In this document: positions 1 through 12,800 of the stretch, piece by piece | How the letters are laid out: each line of letters opens with the position of its first letter | Numbering within the stretch: the stretch's first letter is position 1 | Assembly (NCBI RefSeq): GCF_003073045.1 | Contig: NC_037599.1 | Span: 4,910,247-4,974,246 of the forward strand | Direction of reading: 5' to 3' | DNA length: 64,000 nucleotides | Source of the DNA: Pomacea canaliculata | Taxonomy: Eukaryota; Mollusca; Gastropoda; Architaenioglossa; Ampullariidae | The notes under the pieces: generated by a model | Databases searched by the model: none | The model's input: only the letters and a program-made list of their open reading frames with translations | Told to the model about the DNA's origin: nothing | Position numbers and translations under genes: made by a program

Positions 1-122
1 AGATAAAGGTGTGATGGTGTATTTATCTGGCATGTTGGTGCAATTAAAATATTTTGATTGGAAGAATTTTTTTGGCTGTGAATACTTGACAGTTAAAGAG
101 CATAAAAATTACTTTTCGGCAG

Positions 123-623
123 GGATGTTACGAAAGATTTGAAATTTGTGATTTACACTGTGGGGCAAAGAAATGATTTTCCTGTTGATGTGCAACATGG
201 CTGGCCAAGAATTTTTGTCATTGACAACTCTGCCTCCATGTCTTACCTGTTTAACAGTGTCTCATTGTCTGGTCCAATAGTGTGCTCTTTGGTAGTTATG
301 AAGTTTCAGTCACTCTCAGTTCTAATGTTTTTGTTTTGTGTGATGATATTTTCCTTTATACATGTGTTTTCCAGAGTGTGTTTTTAACACCACATGTAAC
401 ATTGTATTCAGATGGCATATCCATAGATTTTCCTTGTAACTTGAGTGGCATGAAAACTAGTAAGAAACATGGCCTTCTAATAAATGTGTCTGTGATTAAG
501 CCATTGCAGCTGCAGCAAATGAAGCTTAAGTTCGACAAAGTGACTTATATCAGCAGAGGATATAGTCTGGGAACTCCACATTCCATTGATGTTGTACAGC
601 TGAAAGATGCTCCTAAGACCTGA
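123..623 (+). CDS. C-terminal two exons of an unrecognised protein
   Basis: Two coding exons join in frame: 123-291 (after an AG acceptor, one leftover base, then codons from GAT) and 375-623, ending at a TGA. The intron 292-374 starts GT and ends TTCCAG, and both sides are phase 0. The visible 139 residues include the motifs VQHGWPRIFVIDNSAS and DVVQLKDAPKT just before the stop. There is a possible N-glycosylation site in the second exon (NLSG), but no membrane segment. The gene begins outside the window. I do not recognise the family; the GWPRI motif loosely recalls B9 domains (GWPQI, GWPRL), but nothing else supports that. Confidence covers the exon structure, not a function. Confidence 0.55.
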
Positions 624-3300
624 GTGAAAGAACTTTTGAAGCTAGATTATAATCTAGATAGTTCATTCATTTAAAAATTGAAAGCAGACAACAGGAAAGG
701 GGTCCACCTAGGTGTGTTTAAGTCTAAAGGTACATTTTATGTGTCAGCATGGGTACAGACAGACAGAAGTTTCATTGGAGGGAGTCTGGAAGGTTTCATT
801 GGTACCCTATTTTTTAGTCCACCTTCCCTCCTCGGCTCACACACTTTATCTCCCATTACCCTGTCCACCCCTCCCCCACCTCACCTAGGAAGGTAACCTT
901 AACAACTTTTGGAATGTGCAAAGCTATAAAACATATTTATTTAACAATTAGACTGTCACTCTGCATGTTGTAGTATGTATTTATGACATCAGATAATTTG
1001 TGATTAAAAAAAAAGGATTTTTCCACCTGAAAAGCTTTGCTTCATGTTTCACTCATTCCTGTTCCTCAGATTGTACCTGTACCATCTTCCTGCAGCATGG
1101 TAGCTATTCCCTGAATCAAAGAACTATAATGATTTTTAGATAACATTGTGATGTGCCCTACAAATTAAAATGTTATCTCATTTGCCTTGTAAAAGAACTT
1201 ACTGGTGTTCTCTGAATTTTCCTGCCTGCTTAATCAAAATTATGATTAAAAATGTCACTTCTGCAGATTTTCCCAGCTTGTCCAAATGTTTGAACAAAGA
1301 CATCTTCAGTATGAAGGATTGTTTCTTAATAGTGTACAATTTTATTCATGAATATCCCTCAGAACATTTTGTGGGAATGGCATAGATGCCAGACGTTAAA
1401 AATTTTGATATTCATGATTTTGGGTGACTGAGGTCTTGATCTCAGGCCATCTGTCTGGTGATGGTTTCGCAACATGAACAGATGTTAAAAACAGATTTTA
1501 TTTGGTAATAATTGATGCTTTACATAACCAACAGCTATGGTACTTGTTCTGATTGTTTTTTCTTTGAGTTTATCCCTAGTCATGCCTGCACACAGTCATG
1601 GACAAAGAGAAACATCTGACCATAGAAAAACCAATGCTTTCTATAGTCACTGAAAAGTTATTTTACGCGTACATTTTTGCGTATACTGAAGAATTATTTT
1701 AAGCAGCACTCCTAATTTGTTACTTTTTTATATATATTATATAAAGTGTGCACGTTGATGCTGTGTGTCATATTCTACACTAGAATAGATGATAACATTT
1801 TCTAGTCTTCCAAATAAATATACCGATGATGTTCATTTGGACAGATTGCCAGAATAGACTCTTTAAACTTTTTTTACATCATACAACTTTTATTCTAGGA
1901 TTTCGTTGGGGATGGACTGATGGCGTGATTGTTAGCGCCTGTCACCAGAACGGTTAGGATAGTCTGTCCTGGGTTCAGATCTCGGGCATGCTCTTTTTTT
2001 CTCTACATGTTGTACCTGGTTACAAGGCCAGCTGGCTTGGTGTAAAACACCAATTTCTCTCCCCTTCCAGTATTTCTTGTGGATAATCGAGTCGTTTCTT
2101 GTTTCATCTCTCACATTTTTTTCCCTTCTTTAGGCGAACCTAAAATAGGGATTTGAAATATTCTTACATTTCACTTTAAAACCCCTTCAACCAGCCATCC
2201 ACCCAAAGTAAATAATAAGAATGTTTTAGAAGACATAAATCTATGCAAATTCAGTTTTTAAGAAGCATGTAGATGTTATAATGCACGTAAAAGTAGAGTG
2301 AAACTATGGATATCAAAGTTCATAATTACTTTAAAAAACAAATTACATCAGGGATGACAGGAGCTCAGAATATGACCATCAGGAAGCTCAAATATCAAGC
2401 AGAATACTCATTGTACTAACAGAAACCAAGCCTTTTTCATAGATATCCTCAGAGTAAAGAGCATCATGAATCCCTAAATTACATGCACATATTAATGGTG
2501 ACTAAGGCATTTTTTGGTATGCCAGGTATTTATATTTTGATAATTTTAGCTACTTTTTTCACATGTTTATGGTCTCAGAATAGCGACTCTCATACTTTCC
2601 TCATAATCAGAATCATTAGATTATTCAGGAACTGTTCATTATTTTACACCTCTGAATTTGGAAACTTTTGATATTTGCATTTATAGCCAAATGGTATTTT
2701 GGGTAATGATTTTTTTACATAACATTAATCCCTTTTCTTATCAAAAATGGATGATCTTTTCAAACCATTGAGTGGTTTGTCATTTTATACATCAGGACAG
2801 ATAAAACAGCCAAGCTGGCTCTCATTTTCTGTCTCATAATGTCTGCCAACAGTCAGCTGGCAGGAGAATTTTTCACATATCTGTATGTCTTCTTATTCTT
2901 TTGGTCCTCAACTCCATCACCTTCAAAATCATGTTAGTTTCATTTTGTGTACTTTATCTGTGTGATTCCTATAAATTATGATGATTTGAATCTTTTTAAA
3001 TCAGTTTTTGTTTGTTTGACCCAAGCAGGCATGTTAATTTTAGACTGGTTAAAGATTATGTGTAGTTTCCCTTTCCCTCTTTTGTAAACTTTCAAAAGTT
3101 AATCACAACCTATGAAGCAAGTTTCTTTCTGGGGGTCTGGTTTTATTGTTTTTGGTTTGTTTTGATAGATTATGTTTGGTTACTGTTAAGGTATGGAGAC
3201 ACCAACTTCAAACCTTAAATTGTGTGGATTCTGTGTTCCTGGTTGTGGAAAGTTGCGTTGGTGATCCATTGAAAAATAAACTTAGAAAATGTCTTTAGCC
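624..3300 (+). other. probable long 3' UTR of the first gene
   Basis: No further coding exon is visible. A clear AATAAA at 3275-3280 followed by a T/G-rich stretch (tctttggtgtttcatttt) is a good cleavage and polyadenylation site, so the UTR may run about 2.65 kb. It contains a SINE copy at 1905-2066. An earlier end near 1000 (ATTAAA followed by an A run) is possible. Confidence 0.4.
1905..2066 (+). repeat. tRNA-derived SINE, family A
   Basis: The head has a degenerate A box (tggcgtgattgttagcgcc) and a B box (gggttcagatctcgg). The tail ends in ggcttggtgtaaaacacca. The same body recurs at 5506-5685, 16625-16802, 38338-38523, 52070-52150 and 63745-63850. This copy lacks part of the middle. Confidence 0.7.
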
Positions 3301-3507
3301 TTTCTTTGGTGTTTCATTTTAATCTAATGCACACTGCCTGTGCCAAATTTTATTGCTTAAACTATTTAGAAACCATTTATTGCCTATTTGTAGATTATAA
3401 GAGTACAGCGAAAATTAGAAACTAACTTCTCTTTTTCTCTCTCTCTCTCTCTGAGTGATGCTACAATAAAATTTTAAATAAGTTAAAAGGTACTTTATAA
3501 AAACTAT

Positions 3508-3513
3508 TTTATT
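3508..3513 (-). terminator. poly(A) signal of the EGF-repeat gene
   Basis: TTTATT on the plus strand is AATAAA on the minus strand, about 300 bases past the stop of the EGF-repeat gene. It lies tail-to-tail with the poly(A) signal of the first gene at 3275-3280. Confidence 0.5.
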
Positions 3514-3813
3514 CTAGATTCTGTATTAACAATGAAAAAATTATCTGCTAAAGATTTAAGGCTCTGTTTAAAACACACACACTCACAGAAAAAGGGTAGA
3601 GGTCATAAGTGGAGAGGGGAACAGTACAACATAAAGTACAACTATTATGAAATCATACCAGAGCATTCAGAAACACGTGATCCTCCCATATGACAAGTTG
3701 ACAAGATTTAAAATTTAACAGATAAATCAACAACATTGAGCTTCCCAACAGGTCACAAGACAGATATGTCATTCTTACAAAACACATCTTAGAAAATCCT
3801 AGAACATCTGACG

Positions 3814-6800
3814 TTACATTTTGGTTTTTGATGTCTTTGCATAACGGCCTAGGAGAAGTTCTTTACAGCCAAAGTCTGTAATGGGATGACTGGTTTCCAC
3901 ATTGTCTTCAAATCTGTACACACATGCACACACAATGAGGTATGTGTTGCTAGTTTGACAAGTGACAGAGGCTAACTGCAGGTAATTCTGAAAATTGTAA
4001 TTAAAAACAGCAACATGACTGTAAAAGAAAACAAAAATTCTTCATTAATTTAAATTCTTAAATATTCTTATTGAGATTTATGTCGTACTGTCATGTATGA
4101 CTGGCAAGAGTTGCTTCACCTTAACAGCTATTCTTAAAAAGTGTGTTCTTCTAGTGTCACATCAGAAAAGATATTCTACCTTTTACACTTTAACACAAAG
4201 GAATATACACCTTTAGGATGCAGTGTGTGACACTCACCCCAGATCCAAAGGTGATGTTGCAGTGTGGACCACTTGTGCCAGGTGGACAGAGACATGAAAA
4301 AGTGTTGTCGAAATTCTCACGACAGAAACCTCCATTACAGTAATTACCTTCACAGCTCTGTGCAGCATCACTGCAGTATTCGCCCTGTGAGAATTACAGT
4401 CAAATGTTTGAGTAAGACTGCATTTCCTGAAAGGGTAAATAATTATAGACTGGAAGAGTTAACATTTCTTTAAGCACTGTTTTCAGGTATTAACTTTTAT
4501 GAACTGTCTTACATTCAACAGATGTAACAGGGCCTGTGGATCTTTTTCCAAAGAAAAGCTTTAAAAATTGCATGTTCTCATAAAGCACATTTATACAGCC
4601 TGATGTTTCAGTGAATGCTGCTGCTGCTCGTTAAATCTGTCCTGAGATCAAGTTGTTGAGAATGCATGCAATCGCCTCTACATTGAAGCAGTTGGCACAG
4701 GCAGGCAAGAAGGGGATGACATAGCTTCCTGAGTAAAAGCTTCAGTTCATTTTGCATTCATATTTCTTGCAAAGCAGCAATGAGTATGAAAAGAAAAGGC
4801 AGGAAAATAGTTCTGAAATGATTTGTTTGCTCTCTTTATTGCAAAAGAGGTTGTTCTCATATTGATTACTCTCTATTTGCTTGTTTACTCACAGTGAAAC
4901 CCTCTGGGCACTCACACACTATCAGTCCACTTTGTGAACGGCAGGAACCACCATTATTGCAAGGGTTTGGTTCACAATTTCTTCCTTGTCATATCAAAAA
5001 CACAATTTTGCTCATAACTTTATAATAATAATGGGCATTTGTAATGCACAGCACCACGACCAAGATATAATTTTATTGGGTCTGTAAATCTGCATCTCCA
5101 GGAAATATTGGTCAGCAAGATACTACAAAACTGAATATTTCAAAAGTGTGAAAAACTCTACAATGTGAAAACTTTATCATCTGTTAAGTTAAACTATGGA
5201 AGCCCAGGGTGAAACACATAAAACTTCCCCCCACCCCAAAAAAAAATGTTGTAGACAGTAAAAGCAAATAATGTTTCTCAAAATTCTTTCAAAAATAATT
5301 TGAGGAAATAATAAACACTAACCATCTTTAATCTGGCAGAAGATTCCACTGTAACCAGTAGCACACTCACAGTAAGCACCAGCTTCATCCGTGTAACATT
5401 CACCAGGACCAACACATGGGCTGTTAAAACCATTCCCGCAGCTGACCACACTGGCCTCACATACATGTCCTAAAAGACGGATCATTAGATTTAGAAATGA
5501 TGCACGAGGGATGCTGAGCCATCAGCTAAGCCTTTATCGCGATAATGTAGCCAGCCCTGTATACAGATGTTAAGAAAGCAAAGAAAGAACAGCTTGCCTG
5601 GAACAAGATCTGAATCCAGGACAGCTAATTCTCACTGTATTAGTGACACAGCCACTAACCATTACACCACCATTGCACATGTCTGGTTACCTAATGTTTA
5701 CTCTACACTTAGTTTTCAAAGCCAATAGTGCTTACATCATCTATAAAACTATCAAATTCTATAAACCGAAATGATCAATTTTCATATAAGATTGTTTTTT
5801 TGAAGCACTTTGACTTTTCAGGCTCCTTACAGAAAACATGTTGCCATACTACATATAATTATTATAATATATAAAATTATATAATTTAATTAAAATTATT
5901 AAAAATTTAAAATAGAAAGATTCAAAAAGTGAATACAGAAAGCAGGAAAAGGACAATGAGGATGAACCAAATGATTCAACCCCAGGACCAAAGATTTGAT
6001 ATTATCTCCCCTGGTAAAGCTGTTTGATGCATCATCTTTTCACAGCAAATACAGCTTGGGTTGAGGATGAGTACATATACATAAACAGAACATATTATTG
6101 CATTTACATATACCTGTGCTTGTATGTATCGTCTTTAATGTGAAACAAACTACCTGTATAGGGTGGTTGACAGACACAAATGTAACCACTGCCAGCCATA
6201 AGACAGGTACCATGGTTTTGACATGGCTCAGAAGAGCATGACCCACGGTTGTATTCACACATCTCCCCTAAGAAATTACAAGAATAAGTATAGTTGAGGC
6301 CAATTAGATTTTTTTATTCAAGTGCAAATTTTCAATCAAGGCTAGATCAGTCTGTGAGATAATGAGGCACATCAACTGAAATCATCAAACTTGATGACAT
6401 GGACACTTCACCTGCTTAGTGGTATTTGAGAAATATGAATGTATCAATATTAAATGTGTTTCACAAAAAAGTAATAGCAGTTACAAAGGAGGCTAACAGT
6501 AACCTTATTAGAGTTGTAGTTTGCAGTTTGTGATCACGTTACTACTTCCAGTTTCATAGCTGTTGGGCATCTGTTCTGACACATCATCACAGAATTTTGG
6601 TATTATTAATATTAGCACACCAAAAACTGAAACATCACTGTAATCACACTTACCTCCATATTCTGAAGGGCAGGTACAGATAAACCCATTTCCAGATAAC
6701 TGGCATGTCCCACCATTGAGACAAGGAGAACTGTCACAGGCTGTTGTTTCAGTGTCACATGTGGCACTCTTAAAGCCCGGAGGACAAAAACAGATGTAAT

Positions 6801-9800
6801 GTGTGTCACTCTGATCTATGCAGCGAGCGCCATTCTGGCAAGGTTCAAAATAGCATGGTGGAAGACCAGACTCACACTGTACACCTGTGTAATTGGCAGG
6901 GCAGGCACAGACGAAGGTAGAGCCCACATTATGACAGGTTCCTCCATTAAGGCAAGGATGAGACAGGCATGCTGTTGACTGTATTCCACAGTTGGTGCCT
7001 GCAGACAGTAATTTTTTTTAAAGCTAATAGATGTGTGCAAACATCCTAGAAAATATTTACAGTTATATAAAGAGTGAAAAACAAATCTTTGAAGTCATAA
7101 TTGCCAGTTTCTTATGGAATTTGAACAAGACCAAGGACTTACAAGCATTAAAGAGAAGCAGTATCTCATAGTTCAGTGCATGTTTAACACAACCAAAAAC
7201 ATTGTGAAATAGTTTCCAGTAGATCTGTCAGATAAAGCATGAACTGTAAAATTTGTATGCAGATCATGCACCTTGAACCGGTCTTTTTTATGGTACGAAG
7301 AAAAAGTTAAAAAAACAGCCTCACCTGTGAATCCACTATCACAGACACACTGCATAATTCCATCTTGCATGATGCAATCACCATTGATACATAAAGCTTT
7401 ACTGCAGGTAAGTACCTGCACATCACAATTCTTCCCTGAGTAATTGGGCACACATTCACAGCTATAGTCTCCATCTGCACCATCTATGCAGGTACCATTC
7501 ACGCATGGTCCAGATGTGCATGGCAAAGGTATTTCACAGTTTCTGCCAGTGTAATGGGAAGGGCACTGGCAGGTGTATGTTTCATTAGTGTTTCTGCACA
7601 CGCCATTATTTTGACATGGAGAATTACCACACGGGAAGCTGATTTGGCAGCGATCACCAACACTTGTCAGCGGGCAAAGGCACATAAAGGAATCACCGCT
7701 TGGCTGACAAGTGCCATTGTTAAGACATGGCTGATTCTGGCAAACCGGAGAGAAGGTTTCACACAGTGTACCTGGAATGTAAAAGTGATGCACATAAGAA
7801 CAAATAGCTATACACATCCAACACCTAAAACCGCATTTTTAATGTAGTTTGGAATGTGAAATGCTTGAAATGATATTATTATAATAATTTTTTCATCATT
7901 CTTGAAAAATGAAATCCTGTTTGTTAGGGTGATGGTGTACAGATCACCTCACCTGTGTAACCTTGAGGACACGTGCAGTAAAACTGACTTCCATTGATGT
8001 GACATATACCTCCATTCTGACAAGGAAGAATATTGCAGGGATTGTATTCAGCACAGAGGTCTCCAGAGTAGAATCTGGGACAGAGACAGGTGTAAGAACT
8101 GCCATTCACAACACATGTCCCTCCATTAAGGCAAGAGGAATTATGGCAAGGTGATACTTGCTCACAGTTGTCACCTATAAATTCACTGGTACAGTTGCAG
8201 TTGTAGCTCGAGTCAAGGTTTGTACACTGTCCCCCATTAAGACATGGATTACTTCTGCATGGCAAAATTGTCTCACATCTGCTCCCAGTGATCCCGTTGG
8301 GACACTGACAGTGAAAGGTGGTATTATCTATATTGACGCATGACGAGTTGAACTCACAAGGGCTGCTAATGCACGGAAGAAAGGTCTCACATTGTACACC
8401 CTGAAATCCTAGCTGGCAAGTGCAGTGGAAAATACCTGTAGCTTCTGCACATGAACCTCCATTCAAGCAGGGCTCACTGGCGCACAGTGGAGGCAAGGCA
8501 CAGGTGGGGCCAGTAAAGTTGTTTAAGCAGTGACACACAAAGCCACTGGCAGTATTTTCACATGCACCACCATTCAAACAGGGTCCACTCTGACAAGGGA
8601 GCTCAGTCTCACAGACACGTCCTGTGAAACCATCCCTACACTGACACTGGAATTCTGTCACAGAGATGTTTTTACAAGATCCCCCATTCTGGCAAGGAGT
8701 GGAGATGCAAGGCCAAAGATTTTCGCAATGAGAGCCGGTAAACTGTGGGGGACACTCACAAACTGTTCCTTTTTCTGTCTCCCTGCAGATGCCTCCATTG
8801 GAACAAAAATCACTTGAACATCTCTGTGAAAACTGGCAGTTAACTCCATAAGCTGTAGCTCCACATTCACAGATGTAACTTTCGTTAACCTCCTTGCATG
8901 TTGCACCATTGAAACATGGCCCACTAGCGCAGGGTATAGGCAGTGTGCAGTTGACCCCAGTAAAGGTCAGTGGACATGTGCAGTGGTAAGAAGAGTCAGA
9001 TAATGTGCACACTCCTCCATTTTGACAAGGTCTGGTCATGCATGCTCCAACTGACTGTTCACAGTGACTACCTGAAAAGACACAAATGGAGTACAAAGTG
9101 TCTACAGCATTATGGAAATAATAGCTAATATGGAAGGTATAATGATATTGGGGTATGACATTATACATATAGTAAACAGTATGAGAACTGATACAAAACT
9201 TCTTTTTACCTGATTTTCAGGCCTAAAGTAAAATAAATTTTTTTGGTAGATGAGTGTGAAAATCTAAAAGTGAAAGATTTTAAATGACATGGAGGTTAAC
9301 AAAATATTTCAGAAGCATAGGGAATAGAAATTAACTGTTAAGGAGAAAAGGCTCTACCCACCAGCCTGGAATAGTCAGCAGGACAAACTATACTATAAAA
9401 AGACTTTCTGCCTTACCAATCATACAACCTCATGAGCTGTAGTAAGAATGTTCATTTCTGCAGCTTAAGTTTAAAAACTAAGCAAGATTTTTAGATGTAA
9501 TATACTTCCTGCTTATTACAGATTGAAGGAAATGAATATAGACCTGTATATCCATTATAGCAGAAGCACTGGTACTGTCCTTCAACCATATTGACAGGAC
9601 AGCCTTGCTTTCCACGTGAACAGCAATAGCCACCATTTTGACATGGCTGGGGTACACAAGGATCTTGATCCATAGATCTGTCACAGTTGGTTCCAACATA
9701 ACCAGGGTTGCAGTTACATGTGTAGCTGTTGATGCTGTCTATGCATGTGCCTAAAAAATATCAAAATATATAAAATGGTTTCATTTAGTAGCTTGTAAAA

Positions 9801-12800
9801 TATATTTGCAACTAAAATGAACATGCTAGACAAAAAATCTTATGAAATGACATCACTGATAATATAAAAAATTACTATATACACTGTCAACAGTAAAAAT
9901 TCTAAGCAACTTGCAACAAAATTTGAAATTCCCAAATTTGCTAAACCCACAGCAGAGAGAAAATCATCAGGTCAGAGAATTAATAAGCCTCATTACACCA
10001 TAAAATCTTCCAACAAGTGTGCACAAACCATGAGTGCCACATGGGTTATTGGCACATTCATCCACATTGATTTGACACCAGCTGCCAGTAAATCCATCGA
10101 GACAGGCACAGCTTGGCTGTAGCAATGATAGGAAAGCTGGTATGCAAATCCCAAAGTTTTGGCAAGGGTCTGACAATATGAAAAAGAAGAAACAAGAAAA
10201 TTAAAGACTCAAGATTTGTCTTTAATGATGAAAAAAATATTCCTAGAAAACACAGCATTTAGATAACAGTTACGTTGTCACGTACAGCTAAATATTAGCA
10301 TAACAGCATTAAAACTAAACTAAAAGAAACGTAACAAATTAAATGCACAAAATATATTCAATCTTAACAGCATTCAGTATATAAATTGTAAAACATTCCA
10401 TAACCTAATAACTATTTTGGGTCGTGAGCATGCGTGGTTAGTTATATTTAGCCATGAAGGCATGGCATGTGAATGCACAGCCAAACCTTCTCTTTCTCCA
10501 ATTTTTATCTCCCCTGATAAAGCAGTAAGCATTTCAGCTGGGTAAGCAGGGGAAGTAATCCATCATAGGCCAGAGCAGGGCTCAGTCCAGAAACTTTCTG
10601 CTCCAACTCCAACTCACATGAGCAGTGCCATCAGTTGATAGGACTTCCCCATTTCAAGCAATCAATCAAATGTGGAAACTCACCAAAATACTTAAGTACA
10701 TCTTCAAAATATGTAAATTATAATTTTCTGACATGGATGCCTTTTTTTGACTTTCAATCATCTAAGTTGGGAAAAAATCTGTTAGTGTACGCCATACACA
10801 ATTCTTACCACCATCATGACACATTTGCAAACGTTCACAAAACTCTCCTGCATAACCTGGCTGGCACAAACACTTAAAAGAGTTCAGCCCTGGGATGCAA
10901 GTGCTGTTAAACAAACACGGCATTGAAGTGCACAGATTTGTCTGACTCTCACAGCGTAGCCCTGCAAGAGAGAAAATGAAAAGCATGTGTATGCCAAAAT
11001 GAAAAATGTAGCCGAAGTCCACAGAATGAGCATTAATACTGCTGAACAACAGTTTAGTGCAGTGACTCCAATTCACATCAATACCCTCTGGATAAAAACT
11101 GAATGTGGTAATAGCTGATTTTATCCAAAGCTTGATATATCCAAAGGGACCAGATGCACAATTAACATGCTTATAAATAATGCTTGTGACTAGAGTACCT
11201 GTAACACACAGTAACATCAAGCATACAGACGAGAGTTTTCAGGGATCTTAACCACTTACACTAGCTAACTAATCACAACACAGGATCTGGTTCTAAATTC
11301 CCTGGATTAGCCTAAGACCTACATTTGATGCTGATATTCCTCTACAGTTCAGACTTAATTATTTTTCAAGTACATTTTAATAAATAACCAAATGCATTCT
11401 TTGGTTTTCCTTTACCTTCATAGCCTTTCTGACAGGTGCACAAAAAACCCACTGGTGTATTTTGACAGGTAGCACCATTAAGACATGGAGAACTATCGCA
11501 GGCCAGGATCTTGTTTTCACAGTGCAAACCAGTAAAACCTGCAGGGCACACACATCCGTAGGTAGTACTGTTTTCCTGTCACACACATGGATAACATACA
11601 TGGTGTATCAGACATTAGCTTCAAGCTTATTCTGCTCTTCTGTGTACAAGAATTTGCTAGTTTTACGTCTGTTTTGCCGTTTTTGTCGTCGTGTTTGTGC
11701 AGACTACCATAACATGATTTTTTTTTAAATGTTAGTTTTGTCTTTTGTTCTAGAACAGATATGTTTGTTCATTCGTTTTATCCTAGGTTTGAATAGTAAA
11801 ATTTATGGGAATTGTTGCTAAAAATTCTTCAATCTAATATCATCCAAAAGTACCACAAGTACCATATTGTATTTATACACTTGCCTGGCACAAACCCCCA
11901 TTCAAACAGGGTTGGGAAAGACATGGCTGAGTCACTATCTCACAGTTTACACCACCATACCCTGAAGGCAGATCACAAACAAATGTATATCACAAACACA
12001 CACACATATATATATAGTAGATAGAAAGCACTTAAACATATTTGCATGACATCAGACAAAATAAAAAAATGAAATGATGCATACATACATGTAACCAACA
12101 CACATATATCTACCCTTCATAGTATGCAGCACAATTTTCATACACAAGTTACTAATATATGCCACTTCTTTTTAATACTTTTGCTTGTTATATTTACTTG
12201 GACCTATCTTTAAAAGCTAAGCATACTCAGCATAGAAGTCACTGTTATATTCCACTATATGCTTTCTCAGTCAGCTGGTCATGTATTGTATTGAGCTGAC
12301 AGCATACCTGGAATGCAACTGCAGTAATAGGCCCCTCCTCGCAGTGCTGAACAGGCACCCTGCATGCATGGCTTTGAGTCACATCCAGTCAAGTCATCTG
12401 CAAATGTAAAAAATAAACATACATAAAGGGCTGTGAATAAATTTATATACACACATGTGTGGGCTCAGGAATTGTGGTGGATTATGTAGGATATAATATG
12501 TATATTACAGAAGTATTTTTCTATTTATATACATGCAAAGCATGCACAGGTTTATGCATGAATATATGCATGTATGTTTGTCCACCTTTAACTAAGTCCT
12601 AGTGCAAATCACCACTGATTATGTGCAAAGGTTTGCATGTTCAGAACTGAAAGCTTTGCACTTTTGGTATGGTAGTCACCAAAGCCAAACAGGTCAAAAG
12701 GTATAACAGTATAACCTCGCTATTAGTCCTCCAGTAAGAGGGAAAGGCCTCTGATGGCCTCAAACCAGCCTTTACATAAAACATACCACAAAAACACTTG

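Noticed and set aside
6040-9699. Numerous Val/Leu-rich frames around the EGF exons
   Set aside because: They are shifted or opposite frames of the EGF exons and lack the cysteine spacing.
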